From Acidianus hospitalis (GTDB lineage Archaea > Thermoproteota > Thermoprotei_A > Sulfolobales > Sulfolobaceae): a DNA stretch of 64,000 nucleotides. The stretch spans positions 131,566 to 195,565 of the forward strand of contig JAWDOK010000003.1 of the NCBI GenBank assembly GCA_046533895.1. The letters run 5' to 3'. Both the position numbers and the translations under genes were made by a program. Positions 37,363 through 47,150 of the stretch are shown piece after piece. The notes beneath the pieces are model-generated. The model was not told the origin of the DNA. It did not search any database and saw nothing but the letters and a program-made list of their open reading frames with translations. The stretch's first letter is position 1, and each line of letters begins with the position of its first letter.

Positions 37363-37921
37363 TTATAAGGAAAGTGAAGTACTTAATAAGAAAGGCCTAG
37401 CCTTTGTTACCCTGGAAACCCTTTTAGGAGAGACCACTACTTTACGCGGATGCATAGGTTACGTGGAAGCAGTTGCTCCATTAAAGGAGATAGTTAAAAA
37501 TGCGGCAATAGCTGCTGCATTTTCTGATCCAAGATTTCCTCCGTTAATGAAAGATGAGATTAATAACATAATCATCGAGGTTACGGTATTAACTAAACCA
37601 GAGGAAGTAGTAGTTGACGATAGGAAAGAATTACCCAAAGTAATAAAAGTAGGCAGAGATGGTCTTATAGTTGAAAAGGGAATATTATATAGTGGACTAT
37701 TATTACCTCAAGTTCCTATGGAGTACTGCTGGGACGAGGAAACATTTTTAGCAGAAACTTGCTTAAAAGCAGGATTGAGCCCAGATTGCTGGTTAGATAA
37801 GAACGTTAGAATAAAAAGATTCGAAGGTATAATATTTAGAGAAAAATATCCTAATTCAGACGAAATTCTTATGATAAAGCCCTCTGATGTTAAATGTAAA
37901 CCGTTTGATTTTTCAGAGTAG
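37256..37921 (+). CDS. AMMECR1-family protein
   Basis: 221 residues from ATG 37256. The family signature LRGCIGYVEA lies near 59-68, with DPRFPPL and a C-terminal segment with PSDVKCKPFDF. The AMMECR1 fold is conserved from archaea to human; its biochemical role is unknown, and RNA or chemical modification has been proposed for linked genes. A longer in-frame start at 37145 would lie deep inside the Mut7-C gene and is less likely. Confidence 0.85.
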   Translation: MSLVTIQELGIEEGKTLVKIARQAIMKKLGLQSSISYKESEVLNKKGLAFVTLETLLGETTTLRGCIGYVEAVAPLKEIVKNAAIAAAFSDPRFPPLMKDEINNIIIEVTVLTKPEEVVVDDRKELPKVIKVGRDGLIVEKGILYSGLLLPQVPMEYCWDEETFLAETCLKAGLSPDCWLDKNVRIKRFEGIIFREKYPNSDEILMIKPSDVKCKPFDFSE

Positions 37922-38118
37922 ATATCTTCGGTTTATTTAAAGCAATCGTTTTCTGCTTCTATATTTATATGAACGTTATACATAAGGAATACGTAAAAAT
38001 GTACTAACCATAATGATTAGAGATACTACTAATAAGGTATTTAACGTAAAATTCATGTGGATAGAACATTGATGTAACTTTTTAAGGGTGTTAATTAATA
38101 TACAACAAGTGGATTGAC
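37922..38118. other. Intergenic region before the PDO gene
   Basis: 197 bp with no coding frame. It ends with TTTTTAAG at about 38078-38085 as a likely TATA element, giving a leader of about 10 nt for PDO. I see nothing else that I can name. Confidence 0.4.
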
Positions 38119-38829
<711 letters not shown>

Positions 38830-38883
38830 GCATATTTTTTAATTAAGCTTATATCTTTTGAATTCTCATTTAAAGTTGAAATC

Positions 38884-39579
38884 ATGAAGACGCTTGTTAT
38901 TAAGCTTACAGATGAAGAGTATAAACAATTGGAAGAAGAGGCTAGTAAACAAGGCTTTGCTATACTTAGTTATTACGTTAAGTATAAGTTACTATCATCG
39001 CCTTCAAATGATGGAATAAATACTTCTACTACAATGACAAGTAGTAATATTGCTCCACAAATTATAGATGAGATTACAAAGAAGCTAGAAAGAAAAATTC
39101 AAGATATGGTTAATCCATTTACAGCTGAAGTAGAGAACTTAAAACAAAAAATAGCTGATTTGAGTGAAAAAATTGATGAATTAGAAAGCAAGAAAAGCGA
39201 AGAGTCAGAAGCTAAATACGAAAAACAACGTCAATATTCTCAACCAAGTGGTGAAAAGAAGAAAACTGTCATGGATATTCTTAAGTCACAAGGTGCAATA
39301 TATGAGAGCGAGGTAAAGCTTAAGAATCCTGACTTATTCTTTGAAAAAATTGAAAAGCAAGGTGGGAAAGTTCTATATACTGATAAAGAAAGAATAGCCG
39401 TAGATGTCGATTTCTTTAATAATTTCGTAAAGAAACTTTCAGATATTCACACTTCAGATGATGTAGAGGCACAAAAGTACCTCACTAAGCAAGAACATAA
39501 ATTATTCCAAAAATTGAGACAATTAGGAATAATATACTTCGATAATAATACTAAGGCATGGAAGTTATCTGGAATTTAA
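38884..39579 (+). CDS. Coiled-coil protein with a CopG-like N-terminus, function unknown
   Basis: 231 residues. Residues 1-40 (MKTLVIKLTDEEYKQLEEEA) look like a ribbon-helix-helix DNA-binding unit, although only by pattern. A coiled coil covers about 65-110, a charged linker follows, and the C-terminal 100 residues (VMDILKSQGAIYESEVKLKN) read like a winged helix. It may be a DNA-binding or chromosome-organising protein. It starts 54 nt after PDO. The 3' end overlaps dcd by 29 nt. Confidence 0.55.
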   Translation: MKTLVIKLTDEEYKQLEEEASKQGFAILSYYVKYKLLSSPSNDGINTSTTMTSSNIAPQIIDEITKKLERKIQDMVNPFTAEVENLKQKIADLSEKIDELESKKSEESEAKYEKQRQYSQPSGEKKKTVMDILKSQGAIYESEVKLKNPDLFFEKIEKQGGKVLYTDKERIAVDVDFFNNFVKKLSDIHTSDDVEAQKYLTKQEHKLFQKLRQLGIIYFDNNTKAWKLSGI

Positions 39580-40087
39580 ATTTTGGTAAAGTTACGCCTT
39601 GTTGTCCTTGGTATTTGCCATGGTAGGGGTTCTCAACTGGTGTTAATGTCCTGGCGAAAATAAGGTGAAGGAATCTAGTCCCCCTCTTTATCTTTACTGG
39701 AAAGGCTGAACCTAGTACTTCTATTGTGAGCTGACCTTCAAAGCCTGCATCTACTATTGTAGGTGGTACAAAAAGACCTAGCCTGGCAAAAGATGACCTC
39801 AAGTTGACAAAGGCCATTACGTCGTTCGGCAGTTTAACGTATTCCTCAGTAACTAGCAGTACGTGTTCGTTAGGGTAAATGATGAATTCATCGCCTTTCT
39901 CTATCTCATAAAATGAACGCGGATCTTTTCCATCTTCATATATTTCGTCAGTCTTCTTAAAGCGGGCTATCTCTCCGCCCACTCTTAAATCAACACCGTT
40001 CTCTCTTATAGTATCTTGAGTAAGAGGAGAAATTACTATCCAACCCTTTTCTAGGTAGTATTTTAAATCTCTATCTCCAAGAATCAT
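39551..40087 (-). CDS. dcd: dCTP deaminase
   Basis: 178-residue trimeric dUTPase-fold enzyme. Characteristic segments are NGVDLRVG, YPNEHVLLVTEEYVKLP, LRSSFARLGL and IVDAGFEGQLTIE, the last with the catalytic glutamate. It deaminates dCTP to dUTP for thymidylate synthesis. A TATA element (ATTTTATA at 40123-40130, minus) lies about 40 bp upstream, so a short leader is expected. Convergent with the coiled-coil gene. Confidence 0.95.
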   Translation of the reverse strand: MILGDRDLKYYLEKGWIVISPLTQDTIRENGVDLRVGGEIARFKKTDEIYEDGKDPRSFYEIEKGDEFIIYPNEHVLLVTEEYVKLPNDVMAFVNLRSSFARLGLFVPPTIVDAGFEGQLTIEVLGSAFPVKIKRGTRFLHLIFARTLTPVENPYHGKYQGQQGVTLPKFKFQITSMP

Positions 40088-40134
40088 AAATATCTACTAT
40101 TTTTCCTCTTGCAAGAATATATTTTATAAGGGAA

Positions 40135-40195
40135 ATGGCTTCAGAGTAACTCTGATACTTCATCCTTCCGGCTTGCCGGTTTTCATCATCAAATA
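40135..40195 (-). ncRNA. Candidate C/D-box sRNA
   Basis: Minus strand order: box C ATGATGA (40189-40183), 12 nt, a D'-like CGGA, 2 nt, C'-like GATGAAG, 13 nt, box D CTGA (40144-40141). These spacings match dual-guide archaeal methylation guides. Against it, both guide segments overlap short palindromes (CCGGC-AA-GCCGG and CAGAG-TTA-CTCTG), which is unusual. It lies between the divergent genes dcd and lig. Confidence 0.4.
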
Positions 40196-40203
40196 TATTA
40201 TAT
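40194..40203 (+). promoter_or_regulatory. TATA box of the DNA ligase gene
   Basis: TATATTATAT is centred 26 bp before the ATG at 40224, as expected for a leaderless transcript. Confidence 0.5.
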
Positions 40204-40223
40204 CGTAATTCAAACTTTTATTT

Positions 40224-42026
40224 ATGGAGTTTAAAATTATAGCTGAATACTTTGATAGACTAGAAAAGATCTCTTCTAGGCTTCAACTTACATCATTACT
40301 TGCGGATCTTTTTAAGAAAACTGATAAAAATGTTATTGATAAAGTTGTATATTTAATTCAAGGTAAACTATGGCCAGACTTCTTAGGAATGCCAGAATTA
40401 GGAATAGGTGAAAAATTCCTCATAAGAGCATTATCAATAGCTACGAGTGTAAGCGATGATGAAATAGAAAAAATGTATAAATCGGTAGGAGATCTAGGAC
40501 AAGTAGCTTTTGATATAAAACAAAAACAACAATCTGCAAGCATTTTAGCGTTTTTAGGAGCACAAAAGGCTTCAAAACCACTGACTGTAGAAAAAGTTTA
40601 TGATGACTTAACAAAAGTTGCTACAAGCACTGGAGAAGGTAGTAGAGATATTAAAATCAGATTATTAGCAGGATTACTTAAGGATGCTTCTCCACTTGAA
40701 GCTAAATATTTAGTTAGATTTGTTGACGGTAGGTTAAGAGTCGGAATAGGAGACGCTACAATATTAGACGCACTAGCAATAACTTTTGGTGGCGGGCAGA
40801 ACTTTAGGCCTATAGTCGAAAGAGCATACAATTTAAGGGCTGATTTAGGTAATATTGCAAAAATATTAGCAAACGGTGGAATTGAGCAACTGAAGAACAT
40901 TAAACCTCAACCAGGGATTCCAATAAGGCCAATGCTAGCCGAAAGATTATCAGACCCTGCAGAGATGTTAAGTAAAGTAGGCAATCTTGCATTGGTTGAT
41001 TACAAGTATGATGGAGAGAGAGGACAAATTCATAAAGCAGGAGATAAAATTTTCATATTCTCTAGAAGATTAGAAAATATAACAAATCAATATCCTGACG
41101 TAGCAGAGTATATTTCAAAATACGTTAAAGGCAATGAGTTCATAGTTGAAGGAGAAATAATACCAGTAGACCCGGAAACTGGCGAAATGAGACCTTTCCA
41201 AGAATTGATGCACAGGAAAAGGAAGTCTGACATTCACGAGGCCATAAAAGAGTACCCAGTTAACGTATTCTTGTTTGATTTAATGTACTATGAAGGAGAA
41301 GATTATACAGTAAAGCCGTTATCAGAAAGACGTAAGAAGTTAGAATCAATTGTTGAAGATAACGATTATGTGCATATAGCTACTCATATCATAACTGATA
41401 ATGTAGAAAAACTAAAGGAATTCTTCTATCAAGCAATCTCTGAAGGCGCAGAGGGCGTGATGGTAAAATCTCTGGCACCAGACGCAATATATCAAGCAGG
41501 ATCAAGAGGCTGGCTTTGGATAAAGTTTAAGAGAGATTACCAGAGCGAAATGGCAGATACTGTAGACCTGGTAATGGTAGGAGCTTTCCACGGTAAAGGA
41601 AGGAAAGGAGGCAAGTATAGTTCCTTCTTAATGGCTGCATATAACCCAGACAAGGACGTTTTCGAGACTGTATGTAAGGTTGCTTCTGGTTTTACTGACG
41701 CAGAGCTTGACGATTTACAGAAGAAAATTGCAGAGTTAAAAAGAGATTCCCCTCACCCAAGAGTTGTTTCAACTATGGTTCCGGACGTTTGGTTGACTCC
41801 GGCTCTTGTTGCTGAGATAATTGGGGCTGAAATAACTATATCTCCTTTACATACGTGCTGTAAAGATCAGTATGCAGAAGGTGGTTTATCAATAAGATTT
41901 CCAAGATTTATAAGGTGGAGGCCAGATAAGAGCCCAGAAGACGCAACTACTAATCGTGAAATTCTTGAGATGTATAAGAGCCAATTAAAGAAGATCGAAG
42001 AAAAGCCGTCAGATCAAAATGTATAA
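40224..42026 (+). CDS. lig: ATP-dependent DNA ligase
   Basis: 600 residues. An N-terminal DNA-binding domain (about 1-230) is followed by the adenylation domain with the KYDGERGQIH motif, adenylated lysine K261, and the OB domain. Motif IV lies in EGVMVK and motif V in WIKFKRDY. It seals Okazaki fragments and repair nicks together with FEN1 and PCNA. The MBL nuclease gene follows 31 nt downstream with its own TATA box. Confidence 0.97.
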   Translation: MEFKIIAEYFDRLEKISSRLQLTSLLADLFKKTDKNVIDKVVYLIQGKLWPDFLGMPELGIGEKFLIRALSIATSVSDDEIEKMYKSVGDLGQVAFDIKQKQQSASILAFLGAQKASKPLTVEKVYDDLTKVATSTGEGSRDIKIRLLAGLLKDASPLEAKYLVRFVDGRLRVGIGDATILDALAITFGGGQNFRPIVERAYNLRADLGNIAKILANGGIEQLKNIKPQPGIPIRPMLAERLSDPAEMLSKVGNLALVDYKYDGERGQIHKAGDKIFIFSRRLENITNQYPDVAEYISKYVKGNEFIVEGEIIPVDPETGEMRPFQELMHRKRKSDIHEAIKEYPVNVFLFDLMYYEGEDYTVKPLSERRKKLESIVEDNDYVHIATHIITDNVEKLKEFFYQAISEGAEGVMVKSLAPDAIYQAGSRGWLWIKFKRDYQSEMADTVDLVMVGAFHGKGRKGGKYSSFLMAAYNPDKDVFETVCKVASGFTDAELDDLQKKIAELKRDSPHPRVVSTMVPDVWLTPALVAEIIGAEITISPLHTCCKDQYAEGGLSIRFPRFIRWRPDKSPEDATTNREILEMYKSQLKKIEEKPSDQNV

Positions 42027-42029
42027 GTT

Positions 42030-42037
42030 TTTATAAA
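42030..42037 (+). promoter_or_regulatory. TATA box of the MBL nuclease gene
   Basis: TTTATAAA is centred about 25 bp before the GTG at 42058. It supports this GTG over the ATG at 42051, whose frame stops after seven codons. Confidence 0.5.
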
Positions 42038-42057
42038 ATAACTCATAGTTATGTTTT

Positions 42058-43047
42058 GTGTTCTTCGATATTAAGAAGTCTGGTGCAATACTTTTAGGTA
42101 ATAACTTTACAGTAGATGGGCATTATGAGCGAAATTTTAGAGTTGTAACTCATTTTCATGCTGACCATATTTTGCAATTAAATAAGAGTATATCAACTTG
42201 CATTGGGATTATATCAACTCCTCCAACTCTTGAAGTTCTTTCAGTTTTAGGATATGAGATACCTAAGAAAAAGGCAATGGGAATAAGTTATGGTGTAAAA
42301 ATTGCAATAGAAGATGAGAAAATAGAACTAGTTCAAGCAGATCATGTATTTGGAGCTGCTCAAGTAGTTGTAACAAATTCCAATGGTGAAAGTGTAGGTT
42401 ATACTGGAGATTTTAAGAACCCAGGTAAAGGTACTCCTATTCTTAATACTGACGTATTAATTGTTGATACTACCTATGGAAAACCGGGATTTAGAAGAAA
42501 ATTTAGAGATGAAGTTGAAATCTTATTTTCAGATTACGTAAATGATTCGTTAATTTATGGACCAGTAAGAGTTTATGCTTACTATGGAAAAATTCAAGAG
42601 GCTATGAAAATACTGAGGAGAAATGGAATTTCAGCCCCTTTTATAGTAGATGGTAAAATAAAAGAAGTTACAGATATTGCAATAAAGTATGGCCTAGAAA
42701 TAAAAGACGTTTTCTCAGCTAAAAGTCCTGAAGCTAAGGATATAATAAAAGATGGTTGGTACGTTGAATTTAAACATTTTCATGAGTTCAAAAATAGGGA
42801 CTCTAAATTTACAAATTTTGCATTATCGGGATGGGAATTCTCTAGTCCAATAAGAGATGTGGATAATAAATCTAAAATAGTTGCGCTCAGTGATCATGCA
42901 GATTTTGATGAGCTAGTTTATTATGTAGATTCTTCCTCTGCCTCTTTAATAGTAACTGATGGAGGAAGAAAAGGTTACTATAAGGAATTTGCAGAATATG
43001 TTAATAGATACTTAAATAAGAAGGCTATTAGCTTGCCTAAAGATTAA
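42058..43047 (+). CDS. Metallo-beta-lactamase-fold nuclease (SNM1/ligase-associated type)
   Basis: 329 residues. HFHADH gives H32, H34, D36 and H37. Later metal ligands are the histidine of QADHVFGAA and the aspartate of YTGDF, and a C-terminal ALSDHADF histidine completes a beta-CASP-like arrangement. It resembles the exonucleases encoded next to ATP-dependent ligases in bacteria and archaeal mRNA-3'-processing-like nucleases. The position directly after lig supports a role in DNA repair or replication; substrate unproven. Confidence 0.75.
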   Translation: MFFDIKKSGAILLGNNFTVDGHYERNFRVVTHFHADHILQLNKSISTCIGIISTPPTLEVLSVLGYEIPKKKAMGISYGVKIAIEDEKIELVQADHVFGAAQVVVTNSNGESVGYTGDFKNPGKGTPILNTDVLIVDTTYGKPGFRRKFRDEVEILFSDYVNDSLIYGPVRVYAYYGKIQEAMKILRRNGISAPFIVDGKIKEVTDIAIKYGLEIKDVFSAKSPEAKDIIKDGWYVEFKHFHEFKNRDSKFTNFALSGWEFSSPIRDVDNKSKIVALSDHADFDELVYYVDSSSASLIVTDGGRKGYYKEFAEYVNRYLNKKAISLPKD

Positions 43048-44147
43048 ATAACCATCTTTTCCTCAATTAGCTTTTCTTCCTTAAATCTATCAGGAGAGAA
43101 TATCTGTATAAATCTATTTTTCTTATTATCAGCTATTAAATCTGCCATTATTTTCCCAGCATAAGGCGCAAACATCATTCCGTGACCACTATATCCTGCA
43201 TCAATAAATAATCCTTCTGGCCAATCATTTCCATAACCCATTACATGAGAATGGTCCGGAGTCATTTCATAATATCCAGACCATCCTCTTAGAATTCCTA
43301 TACCTTCTATTCCCTTAACAACTTCTCTTAGTCTCTTTAAGTACTCTATTGAATCTAAGAATGATATTGAAAATTCCTTAAACCCAATATCTTCCTTCTC
43401 TATACCTCCTATTATTTCGCCTTTTAATGTATGAGAGAAGTAAATTTCCCGCTTGAAGTCTATAACCAGTGGTTTAATTTCAAATTTTACATCTTCAGTT
43501 ATAAATATTTCCTTTCTATCCGGATATATAGGCAAGTTTATGTTAGCAGTCTTTAGTAATTCCCCAGACCAGGCTCCTGCAGTAACTATTACCTCATTAT
43601 CTTTTATCTCCTCTCCACTTTCTAGTTTAATTCCTGTAATTTTCCCATTATTGTGCAGAATTTTTGATACTTTTGCATATTTTATATCTACTTTATCCTT
43701 AATCTCTTCATAGTAACTATAAAGTATATAATCGTGATGAAATGCTCCATCTTGAGGAGCAAAATAGCAAGTTCTGTTCACCTTAAGAAACTCAAACTCT
43801 CTGCACTCTAGAAATTTTCCGCCAATAGAATAAGAAGACCATAAAGAATGTAATTTTTTAAAACTCTCTATTAGATTTTCATCATGTAATAACCATAAAT
43901 ATCCTGTTTTATATATTAAAGGATTATATTTTAATTCTTTCTTTTGAGATATTAAATATTTTATCCCTTCTAATGCAAACTCTATATTTTCTTTGCTATA
44001 GAAATGATACCTGAATCTACTAGCGTTCCTACTACTGGAACCATAACCTATCCTACTCTGTTCAACAAGAATTATACCCTTAACTCCTTTTTTAACTAAA
44101 TGATAAGCTAAACTTAGCCCATGACCTCCTGCTCCTATTATTATCAT
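43044..44147 (-). CDS. FAD-dependent amine/amino-acid oxidoreductase (DAO family, beta-subunit-like)
   Basis: 367 residues. The N-terminal FAD motif is IIGAGGHGLSLAYHL (about 3-17), and the C-terminal FAD-contact DAGYSGHGMMFAPYAG is also clear. Most similar in layout to the beta subunit of sarcosine oxidase and to dye-linked D/L-proline dehydrogenases. The upstream gene, separated by 1 nt, encodes an alpha-like flavoprotein with a BFD-type [2Fe-2S] domain, so the two probably form one enzyme. The amine substrate is not known. Confidence 0.75.
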   Translation of the reverse strand: MIIIGAGGHGLSLAYHLVKKGVKGIILVEQSRIGYGSSSRNASRFRYHFYSKENIEFALEGIKYLISQKKELKYNPLIYKTGYLWLLHDENLIESFKKLHSLWSSYSIGGKFLECREFEFLKVNRTCYFAPQDGAFHHDYILYSYYEEIKDKVDIKYAKVSKILHNNGKITGIKLESGEEIKDNEVIVTAGAWSGELLKTANINLPIYPDRKEIFITEDVKFEIKPLVIDFKREIYFSHTLKGEIIGGIEKEDIGFKEFSISFLDSIEYLKRLREVVKGIEGIGILRGWSGYYEMTPDHSHVMGYGNDWPEGLFIDAGYSGHGMMFAPYAGKIMADLIADNKKNRFIQIFSPDRFKEEKLIEEKMVI

Positions 44148-44148
44148 T

Positions 44149-45549
44149 TTACCACATTGAATATAAGGGAGATCTGAAAGTTATCAGCTTATTGCTATTT
44201 AAATAATCTCCAACTAGGAAGCTACATATTTTTCCTTGACAATACCCTGTAGAAATTCCTAGAGTTCTTTTAATCTCCTCAACAGTTCTATAACCTTTCT
44301 TATACTGCTCCTCTACATCTTTCAGTTTAATGTCCTCACATTCGCAAACGTAACCGTTACCAAAGAAATAAGGCGAAATACTACTGCTTTCTTCTTCTCC
44401 CTCACTATAATAATGATAAAGATAGGTCTCCTTTAGTTCAGTGTAAAATTCGTCTATAGCTTCGTTAAATATTATTTTCCCACTTAAGAATGAAAGCTCG
44501 TAATTACAAATCCCTCTCATCCCGCCCGTCACATAGTAATTATCGTTAACTTTTCCATTTAAATTATGTAATGGAAGATAAATGTGAAGTTTATAGTAAT
44601 AATTGTATTCAATTCCTAGATTATTAGCTATTTCAATTCTTGGTTGTCTAACTATAGCAAAAACTATAGCATCTACAATTTCCTTTCCATAATCATGATA
44701 AAGCACAATTTTCTTTCCTTTTCTTGAAGCCTTGAGTTCCCTTACTTTTAAAATGTCTATTCCTTCATTTTCCGCCAATTCAAGATATTTTTTGGAGAAA
44801 TTTTCTGTACCTTTTTTCAGGATTATCTTTGACTTGGAAATTAATGCAGTTCTTATGGCATCATCAGTAGAGCCTATAACTACTACATTTTTAAATAAAT
44901 TCAAGAATTTCAGATACATCCTGCGTGATATTATCCCAGGTAAATCGTTGCCAGGAAATACTGGAGGTAAGAATCTTGAACCGGAGGCTAAGATAACCTT
45001 AGCAGGTTTTCTTATTACTAGATATTTATCTTTTAGCCTAAAAACTAGCCCTTCATTAAACCTTCCAATAAACCTACCATCAACTATTTTGTTTGAGTTA
45101 TTTTTAATTATTGATTTAATTTTATCTTTTAAACTACAGTCTTTACATAAAGGATCTAAAAATATTTCGTCGTCAAAATTTGGAGAAATTAAAATGCAAT
45201 TTTTACAATTTTCTAAAGCAGAAAATCCACTGATTCCCCCACCTATTATTATTTCGTCAATTTTCTCGTTTGACTCAACCTTTATTTCACGGCTCTCATT
45301 GTAGTACTCAGGCAGATTTAGAAATCTGGGAATATTATTTAGTATAAATTGACTTCTAAGAAACTTACTGTGTATTATAGAAGAATTGAAATTTATTGAA
45401 AAATGATTACCATAATGAAAATACTTTTCAAAATTCTCACATACCTTAATTCTTTTGCCATCTTCTATCACTTCAGTATAAGGCAAGCCTTCCTCGCAAT
45501 CTTTGGGAAATCTATATCTCTTGTGCTTCTTACTTTTGATGTATTTCAT
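44149..45549 (-). CDS. FAD/NAD-type oxidoreductase with C-terminal BFD [2Fe-2S] domain (alpha-subunit-like)
   Basis: 466 residues. A dinucleotide motif IIGGGISGFSALE near 97-110 and a degenerate second one (VVVIGSTDDAIRTAL) are visible. The C-terminal 65 residues form a BFD-like domain with CECED and GYCQGKIC, four cysteines for a [2Fe-2S] centre. The N-terminus lacks the Fer2 cysteine pattern of sarcosine oxidase alpha or proline dehydrogenase alpha and instead has a novel 95-residue region. It overlaps the phosphodiesterase gene by 4 nt. Confidence 0.7.
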   Translation of the reverse strand: MKYIKSKKHKRYRFPKDCEEGLPYTEVIEDGKRIKVCENFEKYFHYGNHFSINFNSSIIHSKFLRSQFILNNIPRFLNLPEYYNESREIKVESNEKIDEIIIGGGISGFSALENCKNCILISPNFDDEIFLDPLCKDCSLKDKIKSIIKNNSNKIVDGRFIGRFNEGLVFRLKDKYLVIRKPAKVILASGSRFLPPVFPGNDLPGIISRRMYLKFLNLFKNVVVIGSTDDAIRTALISKSKIILKKGTENFSKKYLELAENEGIDILKVRELKASRKGKKIVLYHDYGKEIVDAIVFAIVRQPRIEIANNLGIEYNYYYKLHIYLPLHNLNGKVNDNYYVTGGMRGICNYELSFLSGKIIFNEAIDEFYTELKETYLYHYYSEGEEESSSISPYFFGNGYVCECEDIKLKDVEEQYKKGYRTVEEIKRTLGISTGYCQGKICSFLVGDYLNSNKLITFRSPLYSMW

Positions 45550-47141
45550 AATCTTAATGCCTCTACTAATGCTCTTCCATCAGATTTTTTATTTTGCACG
45601 TTAAATAACTTTAATATTGTTGGTGCAATATCTATAATTCTAACTTCCATTCTTTCGTGAGTTTTCTTTATCTTATCTCCATAAGCAAAAAATACTCCAT
45701 ACATATCTTCTTTTCTAAAATAACCATGATCTCCAGTTGAGGTTTTATACGGTATTACTTGCTTAATTATCTCATCGTCATTACTTTCAACATCACTACT
45801 CATTCCGTATAAATATCTTGGTGTTATTTCTATATCTCCTTCTCTATCTCCTGCAGGACTCTCTTTTTCATAGATTCTTGTAAAAACTTTTTCTCCATCA
45901 TCTACTATATTTTCCAGATTTCTAACAATATATTTAACAAGCTTCGGAAATTCCTCTTTACTTACTATTCCATTTTCTTCTCTGTCTTTTAGATTTATCC
46001 TTATTATCCCCCCACCTCCATAGAATGCTTTAGTTCTTCTCCAATCAATTTTTCCATCTTCAATTTTTAACACATTTATTTTTTCTAATATCTTATTAAT
46101 ATATATCTTCTTCCTAATCTTAGATATGCCATGATCAGAACATATGAAAATTGAATCTGCATATCTTGAGTTTAATTCAACAAACTTATCTGCCAATTTA
46201 TATGCGTTAAATATAACATCTAAAGCTCTAGAATCATCTATACCATATAGTAAATGCTGCAGATTATCTATAGTTGGTAAGTACGTAATTGCAAAATCCC
46301 AGCTAATTTTTGTTAAAAGATATTCAGTATATTTATAAAAGAAATTATATGATAATTCTACGGTTTTCATATATTCGTCAAAAGAAATCAGACCTTTATT
46401 TAATGATTTATAATCTCCATCCAAAATTATTCCTTCTTTCAAAGCAACGTTTTTCCAAACTTCATCCAAAAGAGTTTTATTATTACTCCAATCAGTAAAA
46501 AATGATGGAGGAGTTAGATAAATATCTTTCTCCCTAGCATGTAAAAAAGCTGTACCATTAACCTCCTTCCCTCCACATTTAGCATTAAATTCTATTGGGT
46601 TACTCCACTCTCCTTGAGCTAATTTTACTTCCCTACCATCTGGTAAGGTTATATAAAATGTGCTGTTATCAATTTTTACATTCCACTTATTACCTAATAT
46701 TTTATTTTCTCCTTCTTTAAGCATATAGCCCTTAGTGCATTTTTTAATTTTAGATTTGTAAGGATCAAATAATATTACATTATCAAGTTTCCACTTATCT
46801 GGTAAAGCTTGAGGAGCAGATGTCACAAGGACTTTGTAACCTTTTTTTCCTAAAATACTCCATATAGGTTCTGCAGTTAATGAAGAACTGTTATAGGCAG
46901 TTAATGGATATGAAAGTTTTCTTCCTTTAACAAAAATTTTTGGTGAAACAATTCCGTGGTTTTTAGGTTGCAATCCTGTAAAGAGTGAAGCTAAAGCTAT
47001 TGGAGTTATTGCAGGATATACACTTTCTAATCTGCCATAAACTCCTTCCTGTGAAAATTTGTATAAAGTATTAAGGTGATAAAGAAAATTATCAACTAAA
47101 TGAAATGCCATTCCATCTATTACTGCTAGTATTACCTTCAA
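45546..47141 (-). CDS. Alkaline-phosphatase-superfamily phosphodiesterase/nucleotide pyrophosphatase
   Basis: 531 residues of the type I phosphodiesterase/nucleotide pyrophosphatase family. The metal-binding AVIDGM is at the N-terminus, and the likely nucleophile is T46 in PAITPIALASL. ICSDHGISK and TSTGDHGYF supply later aspartate and histidine ligands. It hydrolyses phosphate esters of unknown identity. No signal peptide is evident, so it is probably cytoplasmic. First in an operon with the two flavoproteins, or part of the larger unit running from the hem genes (9-nt gap to the next gene upstream). Confidence 0.8.
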   Translation of the reverse strand: MKVILAVIDGMAFHLVDNFLYHLNTLYKFSQEGVYGRLESVYPAITPIALASLFTGLQPKNHGIVSPKIFVKGRKLSYPLTAYNSSSLTAEPIWSILGKKGYKVLVTSAPQALPDKWKLDNVILFDPYKSKIKKCTKGYMLKEGENKILGNKWNVKIDNSTFYITLPDGREVKLAQGEWSNPIEFNAKCGGKEVNGTAFLHAREKDIYLTPPSFFTDWSNNKTLLDEVWKNVALKEGIILDGDYKSLNKGLISFDEYMKTVELSYNFFYKYTEYLLTKISWDFAITYLPTIDNLQHLLYGIDDSRALDVIFNAYKLADKFVELNSRYADSIFICSDHGISKIRKKIYINKILEKINVLKIEDGKIDWRRTKAFYGGGGIIRINLKDREENGIVSKEEFPKLVKYIVRNLENIVDDGEKVFTRIYEKESPAGDREGDIEITPRYLYGMSSDVESNDDEIIKQVIPYKTSTGDHGYFRKEDMYGVFFAYGDKIKKTHERMEVRIIDIAPTILKLFNVQNKKSDGRALVEALRL

Positions 47142-47150
47142 TTGCTCACC

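Noticed and set aside
44732..45304. 190-codon plus-strand frame opposite the FAD/BFD gene
   Set aside because: It is an antisense shadow with biased hydrophobic/Ser composition; the minus-strand gene has clear FAD and BFD motifs.
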